Shown: in pieces, positions 8,387-16,297 of the stretch
Numbering within the stretch: the first letter of the stretch is position 1
Layout of the letters: each line of letters begins with the position of its first letter
DNA from: Pseudomonas sp. MIACH
GTDB lineage: Bacteria; Pseudomonadota; Gammaproteobacteria; Pseudomonadales; Pseudomonadaceae
Assembly (NCBI RefSeq): GCF_001269925.1
Contig: NZ_LHVO01000063.1
Span: forward strand, 1-64,000
DNA length: 64,000 bases
Direction of reading: 5' to 3'
Notes under the pieces: model-generated
What the model was told of the DNA's origin: nothing
The model's database searches: none
Seen by the model: only the letters and a program-made list of their open reading frames with translations
Made by a program: the position numbers and the translations under genes

Positions 8387-8895
8387 ACGCCGGGCTTGAA
8401 GACATCCTCGCTGACCACCTGAACGTGGTGTTCTGCGGCATCAACCCCGGCAAGGGTTCTGCCGCCCTCGGCCTGCATTTCGCCAACCGCAGCAACCGCT
8501 TCTGGCGCACCTTGCATCTGGCCGGGTTCACCCCCCATGAAATCCCCCCCGAACACGGCCGCACGTTGTTGCACTACCACTGCGGACTGACCACGTTGGT
8601 GGAACGCCCCACGGCCAGCGCGGGCGAATTGGCACGGCATGAGTTCACCCAGGCCGCGACGGGCTTCGAACAGAAGATCCGCCACTGCGCGCCGCGCTTC
8701 GTGGCGTTCCTGGGCAAGCCCGGCTACAGCGCATTGAGCGGCCAGCGCGAGATCGCCTGGGGCTTGCAGCCAAAGGGGTTGGGCGGTGCGTCAGTGTGGG
8801 TGCTGCCCAACCCCAGCGGACGCAACCTGGCGTTCAGCCTGGAGCAGTTGGTGCAGGCGTATCAACAATTGCGCCGGGCGACCGAGTGCCCTTAA
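8383..8895 (+). CDS. mug: G/U mismatch-specific DNA glycosylase
   Basis: DNA repair enzyme of 170 residues that removes uracil, ethenocytosine or thymine from mismatches with G. The family motifs are present: VVFCGINPG near residue 17 (catalytic-water Asn in GINPG) and LPNPSGRN near residue 145. Length is the family standard (E. coli Mug 168). The ATG at 8383 overlaps the TGA of the AraC gene, so the two may be translationally coupled, although a functional link is not obvious. Confidence 0.92.
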   Translation: MNAGLEDILADHLNVVFCGINPGKGSAALGLHFANRSNRFWRTLHLAGFTPHEIPPEHGRTLLHYHCGLTTLVERPTASAGELARHEFTQAATGFEQKIRHCAPRFVAFLGKPGYSALSGQREIAWGLQPKGLGGASVWVLPNPSGRNLAFSLEQLVQAYQQLRRATECP

Positions 8896-8933
8896 TCTCT
8901 TGAGCTCGTCACCCTGATAGCAATGGAGGCTTC

Positions 8934-9530
8934 ATGAAACTGGTCGGCATGCTGGACTCGCCTTACGTACGCCGCGTGGCAATTTCCCTGGACCTGTACG
9001 GGGTGAATTTCGTGCATGAACCCTTGTCCGTGTTCCGCACCTTCAACGAATTTGCGCAGATCAACCCGGTGGTCAAGGCCCCTACCCTGGTGCTGGACGA
9101 CGGCACGGTATTGATGGACTCCAGCCTGATCCTGGAGTACCTCGAAACCCTGGCTCCGGCTGACAGGAAGCTGCTGCCCCAGCAACCGGCGGCACTGGCC
9201 AAGGACTTGCACGTTCTGGGACTGGCGCTGGCAGCCTGTGAGAAAAGCGTGCAGATCGTCTATGAACACAACCTGCGCCCGGCCGAGAAACTGCATGCAC
9301 CGTGGCTTGAGCGCGTGACCGGCCAATTGCTCGCGGCCTATGGATTGCTGGACAAGCAATTGGGCGACAGCGAAGCACTGACCCAGGCGTCGATTACGGC
9401 GGCGGTGGCCTGGTCGTTCAGCCAGTTCACCGTGGCGTCGGTGGTCAAGGCGGATGCGTTTCCCAACCTGCAACGGCATGCCGAAAGGCTGGAACAGCAT
9501 CCGGCGTTCAAGCGTTACCCCATCGAATAA
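8934..9530 (+). CDS. Glutathione S-transferase family protein
   Basis: Cytosolic GST-fold protein of 198 residues. The N-terminal thioredoxin-like domain (MKLVGMLDSPYVRRVAISL) carries the SPYVRR motif with a potential catalytic Ser, then VVKAPTLVLDDGTVLMDSSLILEYLE with the cis-Pro and glutathione gamma-glutamyl-binding residues. A helical C-terminal domain follows. It starts with ATG 38 bases after the mug stop and ends before a REP doublet. The substrate is unknown; it could be detoxification of electrophiles. Confidence 0.87.
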   Translation: MKLVGMLDSPYVRRVAISLDLYGVNFVHEPLSVFRTFNEFAQINPVVKAPTLVLDDGTVLMDSSLILEYLETLAPADRKLLPQQPAALAKDLHVLGLALAACEKSVQIVYEHNLRPAEKLHAPWLERVTGQLLAAYGLLDKQLGDSEALTQASITAAVAWSFSQFTVASVVKADAFPNLQRHAERLEQHPAFKRYPIE

Positions 9531-9543
9531 GCGACACAGTTTC

Positions 9544-9640
9544 AAATGTGGGAGAGGGCTTGCTCCCGATAAGGGTGGGTCAGTTGTAGACGTACTGCCT
9601 GAGCCACCGCTATCGGGGGCAAGCCCCCTCCCACCTTGAT
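9544..9640. repeat. REP doublet
   Basis: An AAATGTGGGAGAGGGCTTGC copy and an inverted GCTATCGGGGGCAAGCCCCC copy sit between the convergent GST and SDR genes. Confidence 0.88.
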
Positions 9641-9668
9641 CTGGGTTGTCTGAACTGACGTGTTCGGC

Positions 9669-10436
9669 TCAGACCCAGCCGCCGTCAACGATGAAGTTCT
9701 GCGCCGAACACATCGCCGACGCATCGGAAGCAAGAAACAGCGCCATATTGGCGATGTGTTCCGGCAGTACGCTGCCGGGCAGGCACTGGCTGCGGCTGAT
9801 CAGTTCCTTGGCGGCGTCATCCACCCACATGGCCAGCTGTTTCTCCGTCATCACCCAGCCTGGCACCAGCGTATTGACGCGGATGCGATTGGGCCCCAGC
9901 TCCCGTGCCAGCGCGCGGGTCATGCCGTGGGCGGCGGCCTTGCTGGCGGCGTACACCGGGTAGCCGGCGGAAGCCATCATCCAGCCGACGGAGCCGAGGT
10001 TGATGATCGAGCCGCTGCCGGCGCGTTTCATCATCGGCACCACGGCCTTGGCGGCGAAGAAGGCGTGTTTGAGGTTGACCGAGATCAGCCGGTCGAACAT
10101 TTCCGAATCGACTTCTTCCAGGGTGTGGCGCACGTCATTGGCGGCGTTGTTCACCAGTACGGTGATCGGCCCCAGGGAATGTTCGAAGCGCCCTATCGCC
10201 GCCTTGTAGGCGATTTCATCAGTGATGTCGCAACACACGAACTCCACGGCATGCCCCTGGGAACTCAACAACGCCGCCAGGCGTTCGCCCTGGCTTTGTG
10301 CGCGGTCCACAAAGCCGACCTTGGCACCCTGCACAGCGAAGGCCCGCACCATGAATTCGCCGATCCCCGAGGCGCCCCCGGAAATCAATACGGTCTTGCC
10401 CTTGAGGTCGGGATAGACGGCGTGTTCAGTACTCAT
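9669..10436 (-). CDS. SDR-family sugar dehydrogenase (candidate L-arabinose 1-dehydrogenase)
   Basis: NAD(P)-dependent short-chain dehydrogenase of 255 residues. It has the SGGASGIG cofactor motif (residues 19-26), the NNAAN motif, a catalytic Ser in NLGSVGW and the YAASK active site (about residue 165), and ends with FIVDGGWV. It is divergent from aldose 1-epimerase and next to the arabinose ABC genes. It is therefore the best local candidate for oxidising an aldose, probably L-arabinose, to its lactone. D-galactose and L-fucose dehydrogenases of this family look similar, so the substrate is inferred from context only. Confidence 0.85.
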   Translation of the reverse strand: MSTEHAVYPDLKGKTVLISGGASGIGEFMVRAFAVQGAKVGFVDRAQSQGERLAALLSSQGHAVEFVCCDITDEIAYKAAIGRFEHSLGPITVLVNNAANDVRHTLEEVDSEMFDRLISVNLKHAFFAAKAVVPMMKRAGSGSIINLGSVGWMMASAGYPVYAASKAAAHGMTRALARELGPNRIRVNTLVPGWVMTEKQLAMWVDDAAKELISRSQCLPGSVLPEHIANMALFLASDASAMCSAQNFIVDGGWV

Positions 10437-10529
10437 AAAAGGATGCCTCGATCAATTAGTCTTATTTTATTTTACGAAACCGGGGTAAAAGGCTATAAAT
10501 TCGCTGTCACAACGACAAAATATCGCTAT

Positions 10530-10542
10530 TAGTAGAACTATT
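10530..10542. promoter_or_regulatory. Candidate GntR operator TAGTAGAACTATT
   Basis: TAGT-N3-ACTA half-site symmetry, matching 12 of 13 bases with TAGTAGGACTATT in the promoter region of the arabonate dehydratase gene (20314-20326). It lies between the divergent SDR and aldose epimerase genes. A GntR/FadR-type regulator encoded at 22198-22920 is the natural candidate to bind it. Confidence 0.5.
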
Positions 10543-10548
10543 CCACTC

Positions 10549-10563
10549 AAAACAACAAAAGGA
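10549..10563 (+). promoter_or_regulatory. A-rich Crc/Hfq-type motif and RBS of aldose epimerase gene
   Basis: AAAACAACAAAAGGA directly overlaps the Shine-Dalgarno sequence 10 bases before the ATG. The AANAANAA-like spacing fits Crc/Hfq catabolite repression targets of Pseudomonas. Confidence 0.45.
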
Positions 10564-10572
10564 AGTTCGACC

Positions 10573-11721
10573 ATGAAGCACCCTCGATACCTGCTGTCCG
10601 GACTGGCGCTGTCCATGCTGATCGCCAGCGGCGGCGCCCAGGCGGCCGGCCTGAGCAGCGAGCAAAAACCTTTCGGTAAAACCAACGACGGCACTGCCGT
10701 CGAACAGTACATCTTGCGCAACAGTCACGGCATGCAAGCCACCGTCATTACCTACGGCGGTGTGTTGCAGTCGCTGAAAGTGCCGGACAAAAACGGCAAG
10801 GTCGACGATGTGGTGCTGGGCTTTGACGACGTGCAAGGCTATCAAGCCGGTACGGCGTTTTTCGGCGCAACCATCGGCCGCTTCGGCAATCGCCTGGCCG
10901 GCGGCGCCTTCGAACTCGACGGCAAGCGCTTCCAGGTGCCGCTCAACGATGGCCCCAACTCACTGCATGGCGGCGCCCAGGGCTTCGACAAGCAGGTGTG
11001 GAAGGCCGAGTCGGTCAAGGACAAGGACTCGGTCGGCGTGAAGCTGAGCTACCTGTCCAAGGACGGTGAGATGGGCTTTCCCGGTAATTTGAAAACCGAA
11101 GTCACCTACCGTCTCAACGACAAGAACGAACTGCACATCGACTACAAAGCCACCACCGACAAACCGACGGTGCTCAACCTCACCAACCATAGCTACTTCA
11201 ACCTGGCCGGTGCGGGTAACGGCGACATCCTCAAGCAAGTCGCGACCTTGCATGCCAGCCATTACACCCCGGTCAATGCCACCCTGATTCCGACCGGCGA
11301 ACTCGCACCGGTCAAAGGCACGCCGATGGACTTCCTCAAGCCCACCCCGATCGGGCAGCACATCAAGGAGGATCATCCGCAGCTCAAGTTTGCCGAGCCA
11401 AAACAGGGTGGGTTTGACTTCAACTGGGCACTGGACACCAAAGGCGACGTCAAGCAACTGGCCGCCGAGGTGCATGACCCGGCGTCAGGCCGGCGCTTGC
11501 AGCTCTACACCAGCGAACCGGGCGTGCAGTTCTATACCAGCAACTTCCTTGATGGCTCGGTGAAGGGCAAAGGTGGCAAGACCTACCTGCACTGGAGTGG
11601 TTTCACCTTGGAGACCCAGCACTATCCGGATGCGCCTAACCAACCAAACTTCGCCTCAACTCGCCTGAACCCAGGACAGACCTACACCCAGAACACCGTC
11701 TTCAAGTTCTCCGCTGATTAA
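10573..11721 (+). CDS. Secreted aldose 1-epimerase (mutarotase)
   Basis: Interconverts alpha and beta anomers of aldoses; 382 residues. A signal peptide (LSGLALSMLIASGGAQA) sends it to the periplasm, as with the Acinetobacter Mro mutarotase. Conserved catalytic histidines are in NSLHGG (about residue 139) and LTNHSYFNLAG (about 212), and the catalytic Glu is in LETQHYPDAPNQPNF near the C-terminus. Its position between the SDR dehydrogenase and araFGH genes suggests it speeds delivery of the proper arabinose or galactose anomer to the importer or dehydrogenase. Confidence 0.92.
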   Translation: MKHPRYLLSGLALSMLIASGGAQAAGLSSEQKPFGKTNDGTAVEQYILRNSHGMQATVITYGGVLQSLKVPDKNGKVDDVVLGFDDVQGYQAGTAFFGATIGRFGNRLAGGAFELDGKRFQVPLNDGPNSLHGGAQGFDKQVWKAESVKDKDSVGVKLSYLSKDGEMGFPGNLKTEVTYRLNDKNELHIDYKATTDKPTVLNLTNHSYFNLAGAGNGDILKQVATLHASHYTPVNATLIPTGELAPVKGTPMDFLKPTPIGQHIKEDHPQLKFAEPKQGGFDFNWALDTKGDVKQLAAEVHDPASGRRLQLYTSEPGVQFYTSNFLDGSVKGKGGKTYLHWSGFTLETQHYPDAPNQPNFASTRLNPGQTYTQNTVFKFSAD

Positions 11722-11723
11722 AT

Positions 11724-11751
11724 TGTGGGAGGGGGCTTGCCCCCTCCCACA
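11724..11751. terminator. Single REP hairpin, likely bidirectional terminator
   Basis: A perfect inverted repeat with 12-bp arms (TGTGGGAGGGGG / CCCCCTCCCACA) and a CTTG loop lies between the convergent aldose epimerase and araH genes. Confidence 0.7.
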
Positions 11752-11775
11752 CTTGGATCTTCACATGGCATGAAT

Positions 11776-12744
11776 TCAGCGTTGTTTCATGCGGTCGATG
11801 ACCACCGCCAGCAGCAGGATCGAACCGCGGATCACGTATTGGTAGAAGGTGTCGATGTTCTTCAGGTTCATCGCGTTCTCGATGATCGCCAAAATCAACA
11901 CCCCGGCGATCACGTGGCGAATCATCCCCACCCCGCCGCTCAGTGACACCCCGCCCAGCACGCAGGCAGAAATCACCGTCAGCTCGAAACCCTGGCCGAT
12001 CATCGGCTGGCCCGAGGTCATGCGCGAGGCGAGGATCACCCCGGCCAATGCGCCGATCAGGCCGTGCACGGCGAAGATCAGGATCTTGGTGCGGTCGACA
12101 TTCACCCCCGCCAGCAACGCCGCTTCCGGGTTGCCGCCGATGGCCATGGTGTTGCGCCCGTAGGTGGTGTAGTTGAGCAGCCAGCCGAAGAACACAAAGC
12201 ACACAATGGTGATCAGGATCGGCACCGGTACGCCCAGCAGTTGGCCGTTACCGAAGATAAAGAACTGATCCTGGGACACTCCCACCGCCTTGCCGTCGGC
12301 AAAGATATAGGCCAGGCCACGCACGATCTGCATGGTCGCCAGGGTGGTAATCAACGCATTGACTCGCAACTTGGCGATCACGATGCCGTTGATCAGCCCC
12401 ACGACCAGGCCCATCAGCAGCGCCGCGCCGATGCCCAGCATGACGCTGTCGGTATCGCGCATCACAATCGCCGCCACCACACCGGCGCAGGCAATCACCG
12501 AGCCTACCGACAAGTCGAAGTGCCCCGATGCCAGGCAGAACAGCATGGTGCAGGCGGCGATGCCCACCGTGGAAATCGCCAGGCCCAGGCCGCGCATGTT
12601 CAACGGTGAGAGGAAGTTATCGATGAGCAAGGCGCACAGGACAAAGATGCCCACCGCTGCCAACAGCATCGCCCAATTGTCGAGCAGTGCGCGCATATCG
12701 AAGGGTTTGCGTGCCGTCGGCAGCGCGTTGTTTTGAGTGGTCAT
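11776..12744 (-). CDS. araH: L-arabinose ABC transporter permease
   Basis: Inner-membrane permease of 322 residues of the RbsC/AraH class, with about nine to ten hydrophobic segments. The family EAA-like cytoplasmic loop reads GGNPEAALLAGVNVDRTKILIF. It ends with LAVVIDRMKQR, typical of AraH. The ATG at 12744 follows the araG stop by 9 bp with GAGAAGACC as RBS. It is last gene of the araFGH run and works as a dimer with AraG. The assignment rests mainly on the very clear AraF partner. Confidence 0.92.
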   Translation of the reverse strand: MTTQNNALPTARKPFDMRALLDNWAMLLAAVGIFVLCALLIDNFLSPLNMRGLGLAISTVGIAACTMLFCLASGHFDLSVGSVIACAGVVAAIVMRDTDSVMLGIGAALLMGLVVGLINGIVIAKLRVNALITTLATMQIVRGLAYIFADGKAVGVSQDQFFIFGNGQLLGVPVPILITIVCFVFFGWLLNYTTYGRNTMAIGGNPEAALLAGVNVDRTKILIFAVHGLIGALAGVILASRMTSGQPMIGQGFELTVISACVLGGVSLSGGVGMIRHVIAGVLILAIIENAMNLKNIDTFYQYVIRGSILLLAVVIDRMKQR

Positions 12745-12753
12745 GGTCTTCTC

Positions 12754-14256
12754 TCAGTTCGCCAGGCCGCGCGGCAGGGCCAGTTGCAGCAGGTTGGATT
12801 CAGTCGCGTGTTCACGGGTTTGTTCGCCGCGCATCGCGCCTTCGCACAGCACCAGGATGCGGTCGGAGATGCCCATCACTTCCATGAGGTCGCTGGACAC
12901 CACGATCACCGCAATGCCCTGGGCCGCGAGGTTATGGATAATCTGGTAGATCTCGGCCTTGGCGCCGATGTCGATGCCACGCGTTGGCTCGTCGAGCAGC
13001 AGCACCTTCATCGGCATCGACAGCCAGCGGCCAAGAATGGCTTTCTGCTGATTGCCGCCGGACAGGTACATGATTTTCTGTTCAGCGTTAGGCGTTTTGA
13101 CTTTCATCGCCTTGATCTGCTGGTCGGCGTTGCCCTTTTCCCAACCGTCGCGCAACAGCCAGCCAAAGGACGCATGCGCGTCACGGGCACTGATGTTGAT
13201 GTTCTCCGCGACGCTTGCGAGCGGAATGATGCCTTCCTTCTTGCGGTCTTCCGGGCACAGCAGCACACCGGCCGCGATGGCGTCGCGGGGCGAGCGCAGT
13301 TGCAGGGCCTCCCCGCATAACTCAAGGCTGCCGGCACTGGCGCGCTCCAAACCGCTGAGCAAACGGAACAACTCCGTGCGCCCTGCCCCGACCAAGCCGA
13401 ACAAGCCAAGAATCTCGCCCTTGCGCACCTCAAAACTGATCGGCTCACGCAAACCCGGACCCAGCAAACCGTCGACCTTGAGCGCCACCTCACCGTGCTC
13501 ACGCGGGCGGTAGTCGTAGATGTCCTGGATGTCGCGACCGACCATGCAGGTCACCAACTGGTCGTGGGTCAACGCGCTCATGTCGTCGAAAGTACGCACG
13601 TAGCGGCCGTCCTTGAACACCGTGACCGCGTTGCAGATGCGGAACACCTCTTCCATGCGGTGAGAGACGTAGAGCACCACTTTGCCCTCATCCCGCAGGC
13701 GCGTGATGATCGCCATCAGCCGGTCGATCTCCCGTGCCGACAGACTGCTGGTCGGTTCGTCGAAGGCGATCACATGGGCGCCACGGGACAGTGCCTTGGC
13801 GATTTCCACCAGTTGGCGCTGGCCCAGGGACAGGCGGCCGAGTTTTTCCTCGGGGTCGATTTCATCCGCCAGGCCCTTGAGACAAGCCAGGGCTTGCTTG
13901 CGCAGCAGGCCCCGGTTGACCACGCCAAAGCGCGAGGGCAAATGCCCGAGGAACAGGTTTTCGGCGACGGTCATTTCCGGCACCAGGTGCAGCTCCTGGT
14001 GAATCACCGCCACACCGCTGGCGATGCTGTCGGCGGCGCACTTGAACGCCATGGTCTGCGCGCCGATCTGCACCGTGCCGCTGCTGGGAATATAGGCGCC
14101 GCCGAGGATCTTCAGCAGCGTCGACTTGCCCGCACCGTTCTCGCCCATCAGGGCGTGCACCTGCCCCGGCTGGGCGGTGAAGCTGATGCCGTCCAGCGCC
14201 TTGACCCCGGGAAAGGTTTTGCCGATAGCGTCAAAACGCAGGGCCGCCGCAGTCAT
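12754..14256 (-). CDS. araG: L-arabinose ABC transporter ATP-binding protein
   Basis: Fused double ATPase of 500 residues that powers arabinose import. The first cassette has GENGAGKST, signature LSLGQRQLVEIAKAL and Walker B VIAFDEPTSSL. The second has a degenerate Walker A (GLVGAGRTELF), signature YLSGGNQQKAILGRWL and LLLDEPTRGIDIGAK, the usual arrangement for sugar ATPases of this class. The ATG at 14256 overlaps the araF stop as ATGA; the GTG at 14262 would be an alternative start. Confidence 0.94.
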   Translation of the reverse strand: MTAAALRFDAIGKTFPGVKALDGISFTAQPGQVHALMGENGAGKSTLLKILGGAYIPSSGTVQIGAQTMAFKCAADSIASGVAVIHQELHLVPEMTVAENLFLGHLPSRFGVVNRGLLRKQALACLKGLADEIDPEEKLGRLSLGQRQLVEIAKALSRGAHVIAFDEPTSSLSAREIDRLMAIITRLRDEGKVVLYVSHRMEEVFRICNAVTVFKDGRYVRTFDDMSALTHDQLVTCMVGRDIQDIYDYRPREHGEVALKVDGLLGPGLREPISFEVRKGEILGLFGLVGAGRTELFRLLSGLERASAGSLELCGEALQLRSPRDAIAAGVLLCPEDRKKEGIIPLASVAENINISARDAHASFGWLLRDGWEKGNADQQIKAMKVKTPNAEQKIMYLSGGNQQKAILGRWLSMPMKVLLLDEPTRGIDIGAKAEIYQIIHNLAAQGIAVIVVSSDLMEVMGISDRILVLCEGAMRGEQTREHATESNLLQLALPRGLAN

Positions 14257-15260
14257 TTCCACAGCCCGATCTTGGTCAGTTCTTCCTGGAAGTTGGCGCG
14301 GGTGATCAGGGTCACTTCGTCCATCGCGGTGTACTTGGCAGGCTCTTTACCGGTGGTGACCCACTCGTACATCGCCAGTGCGGTGTTGTAGCCCTCGATG
14401 TGCGGGCTCGGCAGCATCGAGCCGAAGAAGCCGCTGTCGGCTTTCTTCAATTCGCCGATGGCGTCGGTGCCATTGATGCCGATGCCGATCACGTTGGCGG
14501 CTTTGAAGCCGGCGCTTTCGGTGGCGCGTACGCCGCCCAATACGGTGTTGTCGTTCATGCCGCCGATGATCAGGTTTTTCGCGCCGCTGGGCAGCTTGAC
14601 CAGCGCCGAGTTGGTGGCGTCCATGCTGCCGGGGACGTCGAGGGTTTTCAGCGCGGCGGTGAGGATGTGGTCCTTGGGAATGCCGGCTTCTTCCAGGGAT
14701 TTGATCGAGCCATCGGTGCGTTTCTTGCCGGTGTCGAGTTCATTGAAGGTGTTGATCACCGCGTAGGTGTCCTTCCAGTCCCAACCGCGTTTTTTCGCTT
14801 CGGCGGCCATGGCGGCACCTTGTTTCTGGCCCACTTCAAACGCGGCCATGCCCAGGTACGGCACGTCCTCCATGAAGTTGCCCTTGGCATCGACAAAGCG
14901 GTCATCCACCGCCATGACTTTCAGGCCATTGGCCTTGGCCTTGGCGACGATGGCCGGGCCCAGGGACACGTCCGGCGGGCAGATCACAAAGCCCTTGGCG
15001 CCGTTGGCGGCCAGGCTGTCGATGGCCGAGAGGGTTTTCTCGCCATCGGGCACGGCGATCTTGATCACGGTAAAGCCATGTTCCTTGCCGGCTTTTTCGG
15101 CGAAGGCCCATTCGGTCTGGAACCAGGGCTCCTCGGCCTGCTTGACCAGGAAGCCGATTTTCACTTCTTCAGCGGCCAGCAACAGCCCGCTCAAGCTCAT
15201 GGCCGAGACCGCCACAGCGGCGCAGCACAGGGAACGGATACCACGACGACGATGATTCAT
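14253..15260 (-). CDS. araF: L-arabinose-binding periplasmic protein
   Basis: Periplasmic receptor of the AraFGH importer, 335 residues. The signal peptide covers about the first 30 residues. The mature part is unmistakably AraF: VKIGFLVKQAEEPWFQTEW, IKIAVPDGEKTLSAIDSLA, FVICPPD, NELDTGKKRTDGS, GGMNDNTVLGGVRATE and LITRANF all correspond to E. coli AraF segments. The A-rich leader before its GGAG ribosome site suggests Crc/Hfq control. A REP doublet of a different family separates it from the upstream lactonase gene. Confidence 0.96.
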   Translation of the reverse strand: MNHRRRGIRSLCCAAVAVSAMSLSGLLLAAEEVKIGFLVKQAEEPWFQTEWAFAEKAGKEHGFTVIKIAVPDGEKTLSAIDSLAANGAKGFVICPPDVSLGPAIVAKAKANGLKVMAVDDRFVDAKGNFMEDVPYLGMAAFEVGQKQGAAMAAEAKKRGWDWKDTYAVINTFNELDTGKKRTDGSIKSLEEAGIPKDHILTAALKTLDVPGSMDATNSALVKLPSGAKNLIIGGMNDNTVLGGVRATESAGFKAANVIGIGINGTDAIGELKKADSGFFGSMLPSPHIEGYNTALAMYEWVTTGKEPAKYTAMDEVTLITRANFQEELTKIGLWK

Positions 15261-15268
15261 ACGGGTGA

Positions 15269-15290
15269 CTCCTTGTTGTTGTTTTTTGTT
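15269..15290 (-). promoter_or_regulatory. AANAANAA Crc/Hfq-type motif at araF ribosome binding site
   Basis: On the minus strand AAAAAACAACAACAAGGAG places repeated AAC triplets directly against the GGAG Shine-Dalgarno sequence. This is the best match in the window to the Pseudomonas Crc/Hfq target motif and implies translational catabolite repression of arabinose uptake. Confidence 0.55.
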
Positions 15291-15300
15291 TGCTGTTTTT

Positions 15301-15400
15301 TGTAGGAGCGAGCTTGCTCGCGAAAAACGTTAACGATGACGCGTACATCCTGAATGCACGCGGCGCGCTCAGGCTTTTCGCGAGCAAGCTCGCTCCTACA
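15301..15400. repeat. REP doublet of a second family (TAGGAGCGAGCTTGCTCGCG)
   Basis: A 24-bp arm, TGTAGGAGCGAGCTTGCTCG plus four bases, recurs inverted at 15377-15400. It differs from the GGGAGGGGGCTTGCC family used elsewhere in the window. It sits inside the apparent lactonase-araF unit. Confidence 0.88.
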
Positions 15401-15414
15401 GTGAAGCGGTGCAG

Positions 15415-16278
15415 CTAACCGGCAAAGCGATGGCAAGGCATGCCGGGGACATCGACTTCGATGGCCAGCACCGCGCCGTCCAGAGGGTGATCCAATGGAC
15501 TGGCAGCGCTGGTGATATACAAAGTGGTGAGGTTGGGGCCACCGAATACGCAACTGGTGGGGCGACTCACGGGCAATTCGATAATGCGGTCCACCTCCCC
15601 CTCGGGCGTCAGGCGCAGCAGGCAACTGCCGTCCCAACGGGCGTTCCAGATGTAGCCTTGACTGTCCATGGCTGAGCCATCCGGCCCGCCGCGTGCGTGC
15701 GGTCCGAACCATAGCGTTGCCGGCTCAAGTTGGCCGTCGGCTTGGATCGTATGCTGGTAGAGCGTGGCGTCCAGGCTGTCACCGAAATGCACCTGCCTGC
15801 CGTCCTCGCTCCACAGCAAGGTGTTGGGAATACCCAGGCCGTGGAGCAACGGCGTGACCTGTGCATCCGCATCGATGCGAAACAGGCCGCCGGAGCGCCG
15901 CGTGATCGGCAAGTCTTCGCCGTGTTCGCCGATGTTGTTCTGCATGGTGCCCAGCCACAGGCGGCCCTGGGCATCGCAGCGCGCTTCATTGCCACGGTTG
16001 CCCGGTTGCGGGTCGGCCACGCACAGCAGGGTCAGGGCTTCGGTGGCCAGGTCCAGGCGGTAGACACCGCTGCTCAAGGTCACCAGCGCATCACCGCTTT
16101 CACACGGGATAAACGCCGAAACGTGCTCGGGCAACTGCCAGATCTGCAACTGCCCGCCCATCAGGCGCAGTGCCTGCTTGCCGGCGATATTGACCCAGTA
16201 CAGCGCCTGGGTCGGCACGTCCCAGAACGGGCCTTCCCCCAGTTGCGCACGGTGCTCAGTGACAGCGGTACACGACAT
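15415..16278 (-). CDS. araB: SMP-30/gluconolactonase family L-arabinonolactonase
   Basis: Calcium-dependent six-bladed beta-propeller lactonase of 287 residues that hydrolyses L-arabino-gamma-lactone to L-arabonate. SMP-30 motifs are present: AQLGEGPFWD near the start (metal-binding Glu), GNEARCDAQGRLWLGT (metal Asn/Asp), IPNTLLWSEDGRQVHFGDS (metal Asn/Asp), and GGPDGSAMDSQGYIWNA. The ATG at 16278 is preceded by CAGGAGGCG. The name araB follows the Azospirillum oxidative pathway, not E. coli ribulokinase. It lies between the ketoglutarate-semialdehyde dehydrogenase and araF genes. Confidence 0.88.
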   Translation of the reverse strand: MSCTAVTEHRAQLGEGPFWDVPTQALYWVNIAGKQALRLMGGQLQIWQLPEHVSAFIPCESGDALVTLSSGVYRLDLATEALTLLCVADPQPGNRGNEARCDAQGRLWLGTMQNNIGEHGEDLPITRRSGGLFRIDADAQVTPLLHGLGIPNTLLWSEDGRQVHFGDSLDATLYQHTIQADGQLEPATLWFGPHARGGPDGSAMDSQGYIWNARWDGSCLLRLTPEGEVDRIIELPVSRPTSCVFGGPNLTTLYITSAASPLDHPLDGAVLAIEVDVPGMPCHRFAG

Positions 16279-16297
16279 GACGCCTCCTGATGAGTGT

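Noticed and set aside
7750..8895. 381-codon frame as one protein ending in Mug
   Set aside because: The first two thirds overlap the AraC gene in another frame; the real start is ATG 8383 with ATGA coupling.
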